From: an uncultured Planktomarina sp.
GTDB taxonomy: Bacteria; Pseudomonadota; Alphaproteobacteria; Rhodobacterales; Rhodobacteraceae
Assembly (NCBI GenBank): GCA_905181815.1
Contig: CAJIZA010000001.1
Coordinates: 744,001 to 808,000, forward strand
DNA length: 64,000 nucleotides
Direction of reading: 5' to 3'
In this document: in pieces, positions 48,578 to 59,004 of the stretch
Layout of the letters: each line of letters begins with the position of its first letter
Position numbering within the stretch: position 1 is the stretch's first letter
The notes under the pieces: generated by a model
The model's input: only the letters and a program-made list of their open reading frames with translations
What the model was told of the DNA's origin: nothing
The model's database searches: none
Position numbers and translations under genes: made by a program

Positions 48578-49759
48578 CTACACGGCTTTTTTCAGCGCTT
48601 CAACCAGATCAGTTTTTTCCCAGCTAAAGCCACCATCGGCCTCAGGCGCCCGGCCAAAGTGCCCATAGGCTGCAGTTCGCTGATATATCGGCTTATTCAG
48701 GCCCAAATGCTCGCGAATGCCCCGCGGCGTGAGGTCCATAGATTGCGCAACCGCCCGTTCAATCGCCTCCTCAGCCAATTGTCCAGTGCCGTAGGTGTCC
48801 ACGTAAATCGACAAAGGTTTAGACACGCCGATAGCATAGGACAATTGCAGGCTACAGCGTTCGGCCATGCCGGCTGCCACGATATTTTTGGCCAAATAGC
48901 GCGCCGCGTAGGCCGCCGAACGGTCCACCTTGGTGGGATCCTTGCCAGAGAAGGCGCCGCCGCCATGGGGCGCTGCGCCACCATAGGTATCCACAATAAT
49001 CTTTCGTCCCGTCAAACCAGCATCGCCATCAGGGCCACCAATCACAAAGGTCCCGGTTGGGTTGACCCACCATTCGGTGTTCGCTGTGAGCCATTCGGCC
49101 GGCACGACCTCGCGGATATAAGGCTCAACAATGCTACGGATATAGGCGCTGTCTTGATCTTCTGAGCGGTGTTGCGTCGACAAGACAATCGACATGATCT
49201 CAACAGGTTTCCCGTTCTCATAGCGCAAAGATAATTGTGACTTGGCATCTGGCCCAAGGTCCGGCGCGCTGCCGTCTTTGCGCGCTTGGGCCAAACGCCA
49301 TAGAATCGCATGGGAATATTGAATGGGAGCGGGCATAAGCTCTGGGGTCTCTGTGGTGGCATAGCCAAACATGATCCCTTGATCACCGGCCCCCTCATCC
49401 TTATCGGTGCCGGCATCCACACCTTGGGCAATATGGGCCGATTGCTCATGCAAAAGGTTCGTGACTTCAACGGTTTTCCAATGAAATTTGTCTTGCTCAT
49501 AGCCGATGTCTTTGATGCAATCTCGCGCGATTTGCTCGATCTGCCCCATGTGGTGCGCCAGTTTTGCTTTGTCACTCAAGCCAACTTCGCCACCAATAAC
49601 AATGCGATTAGTGGTGGCAAATGTTTCAGCGGCCACCCGCGCCTCTGGTTCTTCGGTTAAAAAAGCGTCGAGTACAGCGTCAGAAATTCGGTCGCATAGT
49701 TTATCAGGATGCCCTTCAGAAACAGATTCTGAAGTAAAAATATAACTTGATCTTGCCAT
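48578..49759 (-). CDS. metK: S-adenosylmethionine synthetase
   Basis: MetK, 393 aa, makes SAM from methionine and [23 protein letters not shown] with Met/ATP-site His, [20 protein letters not shown], and [20 protein letters not shown] (the second signature) are all present. The ATG is at 49757-49759 with GGAG eight bases upstream, and that GGAG is the 3' arm of the riboswitch pseudoknot. Expression should therefore be shut down translationally when SAM or SAH binds the leader. A terminator at 48512-48537 makes it a separate unit. Confidence 0.96.
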   Translation of the reverse strand: MARSSYIFTSESVSEGHPDKLCDRISDAVLDAFLTEEPEARVAAETFATTNRIVIGGEVGLSDKAKLAHHMGQIEQIARDCIKDIGYEQDKFHWKTVEVTNLLHEQSAHIAQGVDAGTDKDEGAGDQGIMFGYATTETPELMPAPIQYSHAILWRLAQARKDGSAPDLGPDAKSQLSLRYENGKPVEIMSIVLSTQHRSEDQDSAYIRSIVEPYIREVVPAEWLTANTEWWVNPTGTFVIGGPDGDAGLTGRKIIVDTYGGAAPHGGGAFSGKDPTKVDRSAAYAARYLAKNIVAAGMAERCSLQLSYAIGVSKPLSIYVDTYGTGQLAEEAIERAVAQSMDLTPRGIREHLGLNKPIYQRTAAYGHFGRAPEADGGFSWEKTDLVEALKKAV

Positions 49760-49763
49760 GGGG

Positions 49764-49807
49764 AGTGCTCCAATAAAATGTAAGCTGCGCCAGGAAGCCG
49801 TTGCAGC
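49764..49807 (-). promoter_or_regulatory. SAM/SAH riboswitch in metK leader
   Basis: The minus strand reads GCTGCAACGGCTTCCTGGCGCAGC (49807 to 49784), an A/T linker, then ATTGGAGCACT (49774-49764). GCTGC/GCAGC forms stem P1; GGCTTCC in the loop can pair with GGAGC to build the pseudoknot that hides the metK Shine-Dalgarno. The ACGGCUUCCUG core and UUGGAGCA tail agree with what I recall of the small SAM/SAH class found before metK in Rhodobacterales. The first base of P1 (49807) is also the last base of the lnt stop codon. Confidence 0.88.
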
Positions 49808-51303
49808 TAGGACTTCCTAGAAGTCCCGCCTCCAGGCGTCAATGATAATTTTACCCGCGAATATAAAAAAGCCCCCAGCACCAACATTCCTGTAAGGATC
49901 AATACCCCAAGCCAAGGATTTTTCGCGTAAAAAGTCGCAGTGTGGGGCTTGGGAATCGGTACATCCAGGGCCCCGCGCTCATGAAGATCCAACCGCGCCT
50001 CGGAGCGCCCCCAAGGATCAATCACTGCGGTGACGCCACGATTAGCCACACGCAGCATCGGCAGACCCAACTCGATGGCGCGCGCGCGCGCCTGGGCAAA
50101 ATGCTGCGCCGGGCCCTGCCCCTGGCCGAACCATCCATCATTGGTAATCAACACCAAAAGATCGGGGCGCGCCGCCCCGCGTCCAACAAATTGTGGAAAA
50201 ATTCCTTCATAGCAGATCAGCGGCTGGAGCCGGCCGATCCCTTCAATATCAATATGTGCCGGGCCACTGCCAGCGGAAAATTCTGGAAAGCCATAGCCAA
50301 AGACCCGAGCCAAATGGCCAAGGGGTATATATTCTCCGAAGGGCACCAAACGGCTCTTGTGATATTCGCTCTGCACCTCCCCTTGCGGGCTTACCACGCC
50401 CAGGGTGTTGAAATACTGGTTCGCCGGATTGCGGCTTTGATAGCCAACCACAACATGCGCCCCTTGCGCCGCGGCGGCAATATCTAGCCGGGCCCAATCT
50501 ATCGGCTGATAAACCGAGGTTTCGGGCCAAATGATGAGATCAACCGATGGCGCCGCCTGCGTAAGCGATAAATGCCTTTGATAGATTTCCTCCGTCTTTT
50601 CGGGGTTCCATTTATTTTCCTGTGCCACATTGGGGTGGATCAAACGCACCACAGGCCGGCTCTCATCATTAGGGCTTTTGCCCACGTCCAGCCAGGGCAC
50701 AAAGGGCAAAGTGACAGTCGCGATCAAAACAACCCATCGCGCCGTCGCTCCCCCCCAGGCGATCAGCGCCGCCAAGACCAGGGTCAAAAGACTCATTCCA
50801 TGGCCCCCAATCATAGCGGCTATTTGATAGGCGGGCGTGTCAATCCACACATAGCCCAGCAAGGCCCAAGGAAACCCGGTGAATAGGTAGGAGCGAGCGA
50901 GTTCAGCGGACAATAGCGCAAGACAGATCCAAAGCCCCACACGCCCGCGCGCCAGAGCAAAGGCACCCCCCCAAAACAGCGCCAAGCCGCCCGCCATGGC
51001 CAGCAATGCAAAGGGTGCCATCCATGCGGTGCCCCGGCCTTCTACCAAGAAGGGTTCCACAATCCAGGCCATGGATACCAAAAAATAGCCAAACCCGAGG
51101 CCCCACCCGCGCAAGAAATGCGATAGCGAGGTCTCCGGGCGGATGATCCAAAATCCAAAGGCCAGCCCGACAAGCGTGAGAGCCGGCTGATCCACAGGGG
51201 CCTGCCCCAGACCCGCAAGCCCTCCAGCCGCGACAATCAAGGCCCATTGCCCCCATGCTGGCGCTTGCGCCCAAAGCCTACGAGGTGCTGATGGCTCGAA
51301 CAT
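49807..51303 (-). CDS. lnt: Apolipoprotein N-acyltransferase
   Basis: Lnt, 498 aa, adds the third acyl chain to lipoproteins such as Pal. Six or more N-terminal membrane helices (to about residue 210) precede a nitrilase domain with catalytic Glu in [12 protein letters not shown], Lys in [18 protein letters not shown], and Cys in [13 protein letters not shown] final membrane helix ([17 protein letters not shown]) closes it. It overlaps corC by 26 bases; its TAG (49807-49809) touches the metK riboswitch. Confidence 0.93.
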   Translation of the reverse strand: MFEPSAPRRLWAQAPAWGQWALIVAAGGLAGLGQAPVDQPALTLVGLAFGFWIIRPETSLSHFLRGWGLGFGYFLVSMAWIVEPFLVEGRGTAWMAPFALLAMAGGLALFWGGAFALARGRVGLWICLALLSAELARSYLFTGFPWALLGYVWIDTPAYQIAAMIGGHGMSLLTLVLAALIAWGGATARWVVLIATVTLPFVPWLDVGKSPNDESRPVVRLIHPNVAQENKWNPEKTEEIYQRHLSLTQAAPSVDLIIWPETSVYQPIDWARLDIAAAAQGAHVVVGYQSRNPANQYFNTLGVVSPQGEVQSEYHKSRLVPFGEYIPLGHLARVFGYGFPEFSAGSGPAHIDIEGIGRLQPLICYEGIFPQFVGRGAARPDLLVLITNDGWFGQGQGPAQHFAQARARAIELGLPMLRVANRGVTAVIDPWGRSEARLDLHERGALDVPIPKPHTATFYAKNPWLGVLILTGMLVLGAFLYSRVKLSLTPGGGTSRKS

Positions 51304-52177
51304 GGGCTCTCAGCCTTTTGATCCGCCGCGGGTCTGCATCGATGATTTCAAACTCCACGCCAGCTGGGTGTTCGATGACCTCACCCCGAGCGGGCACGCG
51401 GCCCAGTAGCATAAAGACCAACCCGCCCAGCGTGTCGACCTCTTCGGGATCCACCTCTGCGGCCTCAAACAGATCTCGACCAATTTCCTGCTGAAACTCA
51501 TCCAAAGGTGTTTTTGCCTGCGCCAGGTAACTGCCTGGTTTTTCAACAACCCAAAAGGCACCCTCAGCAGGATCATGCTCATCCTCAATCTCGCCAATCA
51601 CCTGTTCGATCAAATCTTCAATGGTCACCAGCCCATCTGTGCCACCATATTCATCAATCACTAAGGCCATATGAATTCGGTCAGCCTGCATTTTGGTGAG
51701 TAATATGCCAATCGGCATAGAGGGCGGCACAAACAGCAAGGGCCGCAGCATGGACTTAAGCGCCAAACGCCCACCAGCACCGTTAAACCCGTGTTTGAGA
51801 GCCAGATCTTTTAGGTGCACAAAGCCAAGGGGTGTATCCAGGGTTCGATTGTACACGGGCAAACGTGTTAAACCAGTGTCGCGAAACACATGGACCAAAT
51901 CTTCTTTGGTGATGGTGACAGGCACAGATTTGATATCCGCCTTGGGCACCATCACATCTTCCACCCGCAATTGCCGCAGGTTCCAGATGCCGGGGATAGT
52001 TTCCTCCCCCTCGGGCCGGGAAAATTCAGAGCTATCCATCTGTGGCAGACCACCACCAAAGAAGGCCCATTTTAAACGATCCCAAAAGCCCAGCGCCTGT
52101 GTCTGTCTACTCGAGGGGTCTTCGGTGGTCTCAGAGCCGCCGGCCGTGTCATCACTTTGTGGCATATCACCAATCAT
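51278..52177 (-). CDS. corC: CorC/HlyC-type CBS domain protein
   Basis: 299 aa, soluble. Two CBS domains (about 70-190; RQLRVEDVMVPKADIKSVPV, VIDEYGGTDGLVTIEDLIEQ) precede the CorC_HlyC domain (about 215-295; LFEAAEVDPEEVDTLGGLVF). Members of this family modulate magnesium/cobalt transport. No membrane DUF21 domain is present, so this is the CorC (YbeX) form conserved in phoH-ybeY-corC-lnt. Overlaps ybeY by four bases. Confidence 0.9.
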   Translation of the reverse strand: MIGDMPQSDDTAGGSETTEDPSSRQTQALGFWDRLKWAFFGGGLPQMDSSEFSRPEGEETIPGIWNLRQLRVEDVMVPKADIKSVPVTITKEDLVHVFRDTGLTRLPVYNRTLDTPLGFVHLKDLALKHGFNGAGGRLALKSMLRPLLFVPPSMPIGILLTKMQADRIHMALVIDEYGGTDGLVTIEDLIEQVIGEIEDEHDPAEGAFWVVEKPGSYLAQAKTPLDEFQQEIGRDLFEAAEVDPEEVDTLGGLVFMLLGRVPARGEVIEHPAGVEFEIIDADPRRIKRLRAHVRAISTS

Positions 52178-52677
52178 TGGGTTGCGTCATTCATTTCATA
52201 AGGGTTGGAAATGCCAAGGCTTTCAAGCATTTTGATTTCAAGGCCTTCCATTACATCTGCATCCGCATCGTCTATGTGATCATAACCTAGAAGATGCAAT
52301 GTCCCATGTATCAAAAGATGGGTCAGGTGATCGAGAATTGCAAGCCCAGCCTGCTGCGATTCGCGCAAACAAGTCTCATAGGCGATGGCAATATCACCCA
52401 ATTCAGGGTCCGTCGCCCGTTTGGGCTGGCCTCCCGGCTTGTGCCCCGACAAATCGGCCGAGGGCCAAGACAGCACATTTGTTGGCTGCGGCTTGCCACG
52501 AAAATCTTGGTTCAGCTGGGCAATCTGCGCATCATCACAGGCCATAACCACCGTGCTGCTCTGCGCTGGCAGCGCTAGATATTGCGGTATGACCTCGCTC
52601 AATTTCGTGCCAATCGCGGCCAGTTCTTGCGCCTGCCAGCGGGCATCTTCCAAAATGAACTCAAAGCTCAGGCTCAT
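52174..52677 (-). CDS. ybeY: Endoribonuclease YbeY
   Basis: YbeY, 167 aa, zinc-dependent RNase in 16S rRNA maturation and ribosome quality control. The motif HLLIHGTLHLLGYDH supplies three His zinc ligands; FRGKPQPTNVLSWP and GDIAIAYETC are conserved. It overlaps phoH and corC by four bases each. Confidence 0.93.
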   Translation of the reverse strand: MSLSFEFILEDARWQAQELAAIGTKLSEVIPQYLALPAQSSTVVMACDDAQIAQLNQDFRGKPQPTNVLSWPSADLSGHKPGGQPKRATDPELGDIAIAYETCLRESQQAGLAILDHLTHLLIHGTLHLLGYDHIDDADADVMEGLEIKMLESLGISNPYEMNDATQ

Positions 52678-53672
52678 GCGCCATCCGCGTCATAAGCTTC
52701 AATAATCGCCGCCACCAACGGATGACGCACCACGTCTTTTGAGGTGAAATAATTGAAGCTGATTTTCGGAATATCCGACAGCAAACGCTCCGCATCGGCC
52801 AGCCCCGACTGAACACCGCGCGGCAAATCAATCTGCGTGCGGTCGCCCGTGATCACCATGCGGCTTCCCTCTCCTAGACGGGTCAGGAACATCTTCATCT
52901 GCATTGAGGTGGCGTTTTGCGCCTCGTCCAGTACAACAAAGGCATTCGCCAAGGTCCGGCCGCGCATGAAGGCCAGAGGGGCAATCTCAATTGCCTTATC
53001 TTCCATTAATTTTGCCATTTGTTTGGCCGGTAGAAAGTCATTCAACGCATCATAGAGCGGCTGCATGTAAGGATCGATTTTTTCCTTCATATCGCCCGGT
53101 AAAAACCCCAAACGCTCCCCGGCTTCAACCGCTGGGCGTGACAGGATGATCTTATCCACGCGCCCTGTGATAAACATAGACACGCCTACGGCCACGGCCA
53201 GATAGGTCTTGCCGGTCCCGGCCGGCCCAATACCAAACGAAAGCTCGTTTTTGAACAAAGCCTCAACATAGGCCTTTTGTGCCTCCGTGCGTGGCTCCAC
53301 CAATTTCTTTCGAGTTTTAATTTCCACCGCACCGCTACGGAACATTTCCATCTGCTGATCTGCGCTGCCGGCGTCCCCCCCAGCCATGTTCATCCGAAGT
53401 TCGGCGGTCACATCCGCGGGCGTCACAGGCCGCCCCTGTTCCAGCCGAGTATAGAGCGATTGCAAAATCGCGGATGCCTGCGCCGAACCATCCGCATCGC
53501 CAACCAAAAGCAATAGATTGCCCCGACGCACAATTTGGATGGCGTGATGCGTCTCTATTGTGGTGAGATTGCGATCAAATTCTCCGCAGAGCTCCGCCAA
53601 AAGACGGTTATTGGGAAATTCAATCCGATATTCGTTTTGTGCAGCGATGGCTGTTACGGCGTCTTCTGCCAA
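52674..53672 (-). CDS. phoH: PhoH family ATPase
   Basis: PhoH-like (YbeZ), 332 aa. An N-terminal KH-like region (about 1-90) precedes the ATPase: Walker A IGPAGTGKTYLAVAVGVSMF (near 152), ILSRPAVEAGERLGFLPGD, Walker B VVLDEAQNATSMQMKMFLTR, and ITGDRTQIDLP. YbeZ works with YbeY in RNA metabolism. miaB lies about 100 bases upstream on the same strand. Confidence 0.93.
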   Translation of the reverse strand: MAEDAVTAIAAQNEYRIEFPNNRLLAELCGEFDRNLTTIETHHAIQIVRRGNLLLLVGDADGSAQASAILQSLYTRLEQGRPVTPADVTAELRMNMAGGDAGSADQQMEMFRSGAVEIKTRKKLVEPRTEAQKAYVEALFKNELSFGIGPAGTGKTYLAVAVGVSMFITGRVDKIILSRPAVEAGERLGFLPGDMKEKIDPYMQPLYDALNDFLPAKQMAKLMEDKAIEIAPLAFMRGRTLANAFVVLDEAQNATSMQMKMFLTRLGEGSRMVITGDRTQIDLPRGVQSGLADAERLLSDIPKISFNYFTSKDVVRHPLVAAIIEAYDADGA

Positions 53673-53768
53673 GGAAGTCCCCTAAATAGGTTTTACGTGT
53701 AACTCAATCTATAGCGCGATTCTCGCAAGAGAAAGGCCCAGCGCAAACAAAATACACAAAAGAAGCGA

Positions 53769-55100
53769 TCATGCGCGCGGACGCGCGGGCGCGTTCAAAA
53801 CCTGCCCTGTAAGCGAATTTGTCATATCCGTGAGGATCCGCACTGGAATGACTTGCCCAATCATGTCATCGGGCGCCACTGCATGGACCGCGTGGAGATA
53901 CTCGGATTTACCGATCAACTGCCCCTCGCGGCGGCCTTTCTTTTCAAACAGAACCTTCACCTCGCGCCCCACCATATCGGCCTGGGCGGCGCGTTGCTGT
54001 TCGGTCAAAAGCGCTTGCAGCTGTTGCAGACGGGCGGAGGCCACTTCGGGCGGCACTTCGGCGCGTTCTGCCGCGGGCGTTCCGGGGCGGGCGGAATATT
54101 TGAAGGAATAGGCCTGCCCGAAGCCCACACGGCGCACGAGATCCAACGTATTTTGAAAGTCTTGGTCCGTTTCACCAGGGAAGCCAACTATGAAATCCCC
54201 CGACAGGAGCAAATCGGGTCGGACGCTGCGGATACGGTCGACCAATGCAATATAGCTCTCGCGCGTATGTTTTCGGTTCATGGCTTTCAAGATGCGATCA
54301 CTGCCAGATTGCACAGGAAGATGCAGATAGGGCATCAGCTTGTCGCAGGTGCCATGGGCCTCAATCAGCGCGTCATCCATGTCGTTGGGATGGCTGGTGG
54401 TAAAACGAATACGCTCCAGCTGGTCAATCTCTGACAATTGCCAAATCAAGCCGGACAAACCGCTTGCGTGCCCGTGATAGGCATTTACGTTCTGGCCGAG
54501 AAGTGTGATTTCGCGCACGCCGCGCGCCACCAAGTCCACGGCCTCTGCCATGACGCGCTCTGCTGCACGGCTCACCTCGGCGCCGCGCGTGTAAGGCACA
54601 ACGCAAAAGGCGCAAAATTTATCACAGCCTTCCTGCACCGTCAAAAACGCAGTGGGGCCGCGTTTGGCCTTGGGCCGGCTGGCGAGATGGTCAAATTTAT
54701 CTTCCTCGGGAAAGTCCGTATCCAGAGCGCGTTTGCCGCTTTGAACCCGCTTCTCCATCTGAGGCAGTTTGTGATAGGATTGCGGGCCCACCACCAAATC
54801 AACCATCGGCTGCCGGCGAATAATTTCTGCCCCTTCCGCCTGAGCCACACAGCCGGCGACGCCAATTTTCAAACCCGGCTTAGCGGTTTTCAACCCGCGA
54901 AATTTGCCTAATTCCGAATATATCTTCTCGGCTGCCTTCTCACGAATATGGCAGGTATTGAGCAAGATCATATCTGCATCATCCGCCGTATCCGTCTGCA
55001 CATACCCCTCGGCGCCAAGGGTTTCGGCCATCCGCTCACTGTCATAGACATTCATCTGACAGCCATATGTCTTAATAAAAAGCTTTTTCGTATCGGCCAT
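53769..55100 (-). CDS. miaB: tRNA-2-methylthio-N6-dimethylallyladenosine synthase MiaB
   Basis: MiaB, 443 aa, radical-SAM methylthiotransferase on A37 of t[23 protein letters not shown] with the first Cys ligand, [20 protein letters not shown] and [10 protein letters not shown] hold the auxiliary cluster; [20 protein letters not shown] has the radical-SAM CX3CX2C. A TRAM domain (about 375-440) ends it. The ATG at 55098-55100 has AAGGAT upstream; the same frame is open to 55370 but the extra 90 codons lack family character. Confidence 0.95.
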   Translation of the reverse strand: MADTKKLFIKTYGCQMNVYDSERMAETLGAEGYVQTDTADDADMILLNTCHIREKAAEKIYSELGKFRGLKTAKPGLKIGVAGCVAQAEGAEIIRRQPMVDLVVGPQSYHKLPQMEKRVQSGKRALDTDFPEEDKFDHLASRPKAKRGPTAFLTVQEGCDKFCAFCVVPYTRGAEVSRAAERVMAEAVDLVARGVREITLLGQNVNAYHGHASGLSGLIWQLSEIDQLERIRFTTSHPNDMDDALIEAHGTCDKLMPYLHLPVQSGSDRILKAMNRKHTRESYIALVDRIRSVRPDLLLSGDFIVGFPGETDQDFQNTLDLVRRVGFGQAYSFKYSARPGTPAAERAEVPPEVASARLQQLQALLTEQQRAAQADMVGREVKVLFEKKGRREGQLIGKSEYLHAVHAVAPDDMIGQVIPVRILTDMTNSLTGQVLNAPARPRA

Positions 55101-55788
55101 GGTCAAATCCTTTTTAGACGGGGCATGCGTGCGGCGCTGATACCGCGTCAATTCCTTCCTTGCAATGCGTGTGAATTTCCAGGATTTCATCAAAAAAAAA
55201 TTAGGCAGTTTCATGCCGTTTCTAACGCTTAAGACGTATTTAACCTGGGCCAAAGCCCATGCACCCAAAGGCCCTTTCACTTTTATTTTTTCGCAAGTCG
55301 ATCCCCACAACCGCGGTCGACCGATATGCAGGGGATTCGGGACAGAGCCCGCATGGGGTGGATAACACAAGCGCCTATTTAGATCGGCTCGGGTATTACG
55401 CAGAAACGCAGCGGGACGCCTAACACGCTACGCTATAGCAGCAACTCAATATCTACAGCGGCTTGCGGTGGCACTTTGAGGAACGTGTTCCGTGGCAAAA
55501 AAGATGCATTGATCGCGTGGCTCTGTTTGAAAGCCCAAGCGGGTAAAAATTCCAGCCTGATTTCACGTTCAACCTACCAGAGTTCAACACAATCTCCTGC
55601 CCTTGGCATCACAACCTGACCGCATCTGTTTTCTCATTTCGGGCCGCAAAAACTTTGCGTCATAATCCTGACACCCGCCATACAATTTCCAGTTTTCTCT
55701 GGCCGGTATAGGAAAAATTTAAATGGCATTCAAAACAATTTATGATTCGGGGTTTTATGGAACCGGGCAAGTGGTTCTAAGCAAAGCA
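55101..55788. other. Intergenic region between miaB and irr
   Basis: About 690 bases with no intact gene. The right part includes a weak coding remnant on the plus strand (55358-55711); the left 250 bases include the miaB promoter region and an A-rich/T-rich stretch near 55190-55200 and 55280-55290. No RNA gene was recognised. Confidence 0.5.
55358..55711 (+). pseudogene. Possible eroded coding sequence of unknown family
   Basis: One plus frame from GTG 55358 to TAG 55711 has only three internal stops (TAA 55421, TAG 55436, TAA 55544) and encodes protein-like stretches: [36 protein letters not shown], then RCIDRVALFESPSG, and PDFTFNLPEFNTISCPWHHN followed by LTASVFSFRAAKTLRHNPDT. The number of stops is below, but not far below, random expectation, so this is weak. 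I do not recognise the family. Confidence 0.3.
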
Positions 55789-56223
55789 CTAAGGCTTGCG
55801 GCGCAGCCGAATAACCACATCAACTTTAGCAATCTCCGCCCCGTCTGGCGCATCAGGCAGTACAGATATCTTTAATTGGTCAGCCGGGGCATCCACCAAC
55901 TCGGCGCTGTCTTCCCAATAAAAATGCGGATGATCCGTCATATTGGTGTCGAAATAGCTTTTTGCGCCATCCACGGTAATTTCCCGCATCAAACCTGCAT
56001 CACAAAAGGCCCGCAGGGTATTATAGACGGTGGCCAAAGAGACCTTATCGGCGTGATCATTGCTTGCAGCAAACAAGCTTTCGGCCGTTACATGCCGATT
56101 TTTACCATCACCTATCAATCGCCGCGCTAAAATCACCCGCTGCCGCGTAGGACGTAACCCACCACTCGCCAACCAATGGTCGACCACCCGATAAGTTTCG
56201 GCCTGAGCGTTTGTTTGTTCCAT
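55789..56223 (-). CDS. irr: Fur-family iron response regulator Irr
   Basis: 144 aa, Fur fold. The winged helix has SGGLRPTRQRVILARRLIGD and HVTAESLFAASNDHADKVSL, ATVYNTLRAFCDAGLMRE; the dimer domain has FDTNMTDHPHFYWEDSAEL. Irr senses iron via heme and represses or activates iron genes in alphaproteobacteria. The motif here is HPH, without the extended His run seen in rhizobial Irr proteins. It is divergent from fabA, the usual place for irr in this order. Confidence 0.85.
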   Translation of the reverse strand: MEQTNAQAETYRVVDHWLASGGLRPTRQRVILARRLIGDGKNRHVTAESLFAASNDHADKVSLATVYNTLRAFCDAGLMREITVDGAKSYFDTNMTDHPHFYWEDSAELVDAPADQLKISVLPDAPDGAEIAKVDVVIRLRRKP

Positions 56224-56312
56224 GTTCTTAATATGACGCCTTGAGACTAATTTTCAATGGCAAAAATTCAAAATATCAGCCAGCATGGCGAAATCACGAG
56301 GCTCAGGCGGCC

Positions 56313-56340
56313 TTGCCACATGCCCTCAGACGTATATAGA
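56313..56340 (+). promoter_or_regulatory. Candidate fabA promoter
   Basis: TTGCCA (56313-56318) and TATAGA (56335-56340), 16 bases apart, lie about 40 bases before the fabA ATG, close to the sigma-70 pattern. AGGAG at about 56369-56373 is the ribosome site. Confidence 0.4.
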
Positions 56341-56379
56341 GCTGTAAATAAAACCATTACACCAAATCAGGAGCCTAAC

Positions 56380-56889
56380 ATGCCATCAAATTTTCCGACC
56401 GCTTTCGACAAAGACGGTCTTTTGAAATGCGCCCGTGGTGAGCTCTTTGGACACGGCAATGCGCAATTGCCCGAACCGCCGATGTTGATGATGGATCGCG
56501 TGACTGAGATCAGCAGCGACGGCGGCCTGCACGGCAAAGGGCATGTCATTGCAGAATTCGACATTCATCCTGAGCTTTGGTTTTTTAAGTGCCACTTCCC
56601 AGGCGACCCGGTCATGCCTGGATGCCTAGGGCTGGATGCGCTGTGGCAGTTGACCGGATTCAACCTGGGCTGGCGCGGCATGCCAGGGCGCGGACGGGCC
56701 TTAGGTGTTGGCGAAGTGAAATTCACGGATATGGTCACCCCAGAGGTCAAAATGATCACCTATCATGTTGACTTCACGCGTGTTATCGATCGCAAGCTGA
56801 AACTGGGCATGGCGGACGGCCGCATGTTTGCAGATGGCAAAGAAATTTATACAACTGCCAATATGAAAGTTGGCTTGTTCACCGATTAA
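56380..56889 (+). CDS. fabA: 3-hydroxydecanoyl-ACP dehydratase/isomerase
   Basis: FabA, 169 aa, dehydrates 3-hydroxydecanoyl-ACP and isomerises the product, the branch point to unsaturated fatty acids. [24 protein letters not shown] holds the catalytic His and Asp. [16 protein letters not shown] and [20 protein letters not shown] are conserved. I start at ATG 56380 ([13 protein letters not shown]) with AGGAG upstream; an ORF from 56257 is longer without support. fabB follows after 14 bases. Confidence 0.95.
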   Translation: MPSNFPTAFDKDGLLKCARGELFGHGNAQLPEPPMLMMDRVTEISSDGGLHGKGHVIAEFDIHPELWFFKCHFPGDPVMPGCLGLDALWQLTGFNLGWRGMPGRGRALGVGEVKFTDMVTPEVKMITYHVDFTRVIDRKLKLGMADGRMFADGKEIYTTANMKVGLFTD

Positions 56890-56903
56890 TTTAAGGGGAT
56901 CAC

Positions 56904-58133
56904 ATGCGCCGTGTAGTCATCACAGGCCTGGGTATTGTCTCACCCATTGGCAATAATTTCGACGAAGTGACCGATGCGCTGAAAGCGGGTCGGTCTGGGA
57001 TTGCTTTTGAACCAGAATATGCAGAGAACGGCTTTCGCAGCCGGGTTGCAGGCATTCCTAAAATCAACCCTGCTGAGCACATAGATAAGCGCCACATGCG
57101 CTTTATGGGTACGGGTGCAGGCTATAACTATCTGGCCATGGAACAAGCAATTGCCGATTCCGGCCTTGAGGAAAATGAAGTCTCAAATGTCCGCACCGGG
57201 TTGATCATGGGCTCTGGTGGCCCTTCGACTGCGAATTTTCACGCGGCCTTTGACGTGGTGAAAAACCGCGGTGGACCAAAACGCATGGGGCCCTTCATGG
57301 TGACGCGCTGCATGAGCTCGGCACATTCCGCGACTCTGGCCACGCCGTTCAAGATCAAAGGCTTGAACTACTCCATCACCTCCGCTTGCGCCACGTCAGC
57401 CCATTGCATCGGCAATGCGATGGAGCAAATTCAGCTCGGCAAACAAGATGTGGTCTTTGCGGGCGGTGGTGAAGAGGTGCATTGGTCCCTCTCCTGCCTG
57501 TTTGATGCGATGAACGCTATGTCATCGAAGTACAACGATACGCCCGAAACCGCCTCACGCCCCTATGACGCTAACCGCGATGGGTTTGTTATCGCCGGCG
57601 GCGGCGGCGTCTTGGTGATCGAAGAATTGGAACATGCAAAAGCGCGCGGCGCAAAAATTTATGCAGAGCTGACCGGCTATGGCGCCACCTCTGACGGGGC
57701 CGATATGGTGGCCCCCTCCGGTGAAGGCGGCGAGCGCTCCATGCGCCAAGCCCTGGCCATGTTGGATCCCGACCGCAAGGTGAACTACATCAACGCCCAT
57801 GGCACCTCCACCCCAGCAGGCGACGTTACCGAAGTGCAGGCCGTGCGTAATATTTTTGGTCAAGGATCAACACCACCAATCTCCTCGACCAAATCCTTGA
57901 CCGGGCACTCTTTGGGCGCGACCTCGGTTCACGAAGCGATCTATTCGCTCTCGATGATGGAAAATAGTTTTATTTCAGCCTCTGCGAACGTGCAAGAGCT
58001 CGATCCGGCGCTGGATACCTCAGAGATTGTCACCACACGGCAAGACAATGTCGAGCTAGACACCATTCTTTCCAACAGCTTTGGCTTTGGTGGCACAAAT
58101 GCGACCTTAATTATGAGCAAATTTAACGGATAA
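56904..58133 (+). CDS. fabB: Beta-ketoacyl-ACP synthase I
   Basis: FabB, 409 aa, elongates unsaturated acyl-ACPs. Active-site Cys in [17 protein letters not shown], His in [19 protein letters not shown] and His in [18 protein letters not shown] form the KAS I triad. [18 protein letters not shown] is the typical start, with AAGGGG upstream. It is coupled with fabA and fabI. Confidence 0.95.
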   Translation: MRRVVITGLGIVSPIGNNFDEVTDALKAGRSGIAFEPEYAENGFRSRVAGIPKINPAEHIDKRHMRFMGTGAGYNYLAMEQAIADSGLEENEVSNVRTGLIMGSGGPSTANFHAAFDVVKNRGGPKRMGPFMVTRCMSSAHSATLATPFKIKGLNYSITSACATSAHCIGNAMEQIQLGKQDVVFAGGGEEVHWSLSCLFDAMNAMSSKYNDTPETASRPYDANRDGFVIAGGGGVLVIEELEHAKARGAKIYAELTGYGATSDGADMVAPSGEGGERSMRQALAMLDPDRKVNYINAHGTSTPAGDVTEVQAVRNIFGQGSTPPISSTKSLTGHSLGATSVHEAIYSLSMMENSFISASANVQELDPALDTSEIVTTRQDNVELDTILSNSFGFGGTNATLIMSKFNG

Positions 58134-58137
58134 AATC

Positions 58138-58926
58138 ATGGCAGAACTTCTTAAAGGAAAACGCGGTCTGATCACCGGAATTGCAAATGATCGCTCCATT
58201 GCTTGGGGCATCGCGGAGGCTATGAAGGCCGAAGGCGCGGAATTGGCTTTTGGAGTGCAAATGGATGTCTTTGGCGAGAAAGTCAAACCTTTGGCCGCCA
58301 ATATGGGTGTGGATCTCGTGCTTGATTATAACGTGCAAGACGATGCCAGCACGCAAGCGGCCTTTGACACATTGGCCGATAAATGGGGCGGGTTGGATTT
58401 TGCGGTGCATGCCATCGCCTATTCCGACAAGAGCGAATTGACCGGACGATTCATCAACACCAGCCGCGAAAATTTTAAAAACTCTTTAGAAATTTCGGCC
58501 TATTCCTTCATCGACATGGCCAAAAAAGCTGAGCCGTTGATGAAAGATGGCGGCACTTTGATTACTCTGACCTATCAAGGCAGCCGCAAGGCCACCCCTT
58601 GGTATAATGTAATGGGTGTGGCCAAAGCGGCACTGGAATCGGCGGTGATCTATCTGGCCAATGATTTGGGTCCGCAAAAAATTCGCGTGAATGCGATTTC
58701 TCCCGGCCCGATGAAAACCCTCTCTGGCGCGGCCATTGGCGGCGCGCGCAAGACCTTCCGCTTCACCGAAGCCAACACGCCCCTGCGCGCCAATGCCACC
58801 AAAGCCTCCATCGGCGGCACAGCGGTTTATTTGGCATCAGATTATGGCGAGTGCACCACCGGCGAGACCATAATGGTGGATGGCGGCCTTCACATCTTGG
58901 GCCTACCACAGCCCGAAAATTTTTAA
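58138..58926 (+). CDS. fabI: Enoyl-ACP reductase (NADH)
   Basis: FabI, 262 aa, SDR fold, last reduction step of fatty acid elongation. KGKRGLITGIANDRSIAWGI is the dinucleotide site with the family's SIAWG; the Tyr-X6-Lys catalytic pair sits in TPWYNVMGVAKAALESAV; INAISPGPMKTLSGAAI-type segment (VNAISPGPMKTLSGAAIGG) follows. Four bases separate it from fabB, giving fabA-fabB-fabI. Confidence 0.94.
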   Translation: MAELLKGKRGLITGIANDRSIAWGIAEAMKAEGAELAFGVQMDVFGEKVKPLAANMGVDLVLDYNVQDDASTQAAFDTLADKWGGLDFAVHAIAYSDKSELTGRFINTSRENFKNSLEISAYSFIDMAKKAEPLMKDGGTLITLTYQGSRKATPWYNVMGVAKAALESAVIYLANDLGPQKIRVNAISPGPMKTLSGAAIGGARKTFRFTEANTPLRANATKASIGGTAVYLASDYGECTTGETIMVDGGLHILGLPQPENF

Positions 58927-59004
58927 GGCAGTTCAGGTCTTAGATACTGTTTCAAAAGCTATCGCCCAGCGGCATGGCCCGGCTTGCCTAGAGGCCTCGC
59001 TTCC

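Noticed and set aside
55101-55370. N-terminal extension of miaB by 90 codons
   Set aside because: Family length and the [15 protein letters not shown] start with its ribosome site at 55100 explain the gene; the extension is non-homologous sequence.
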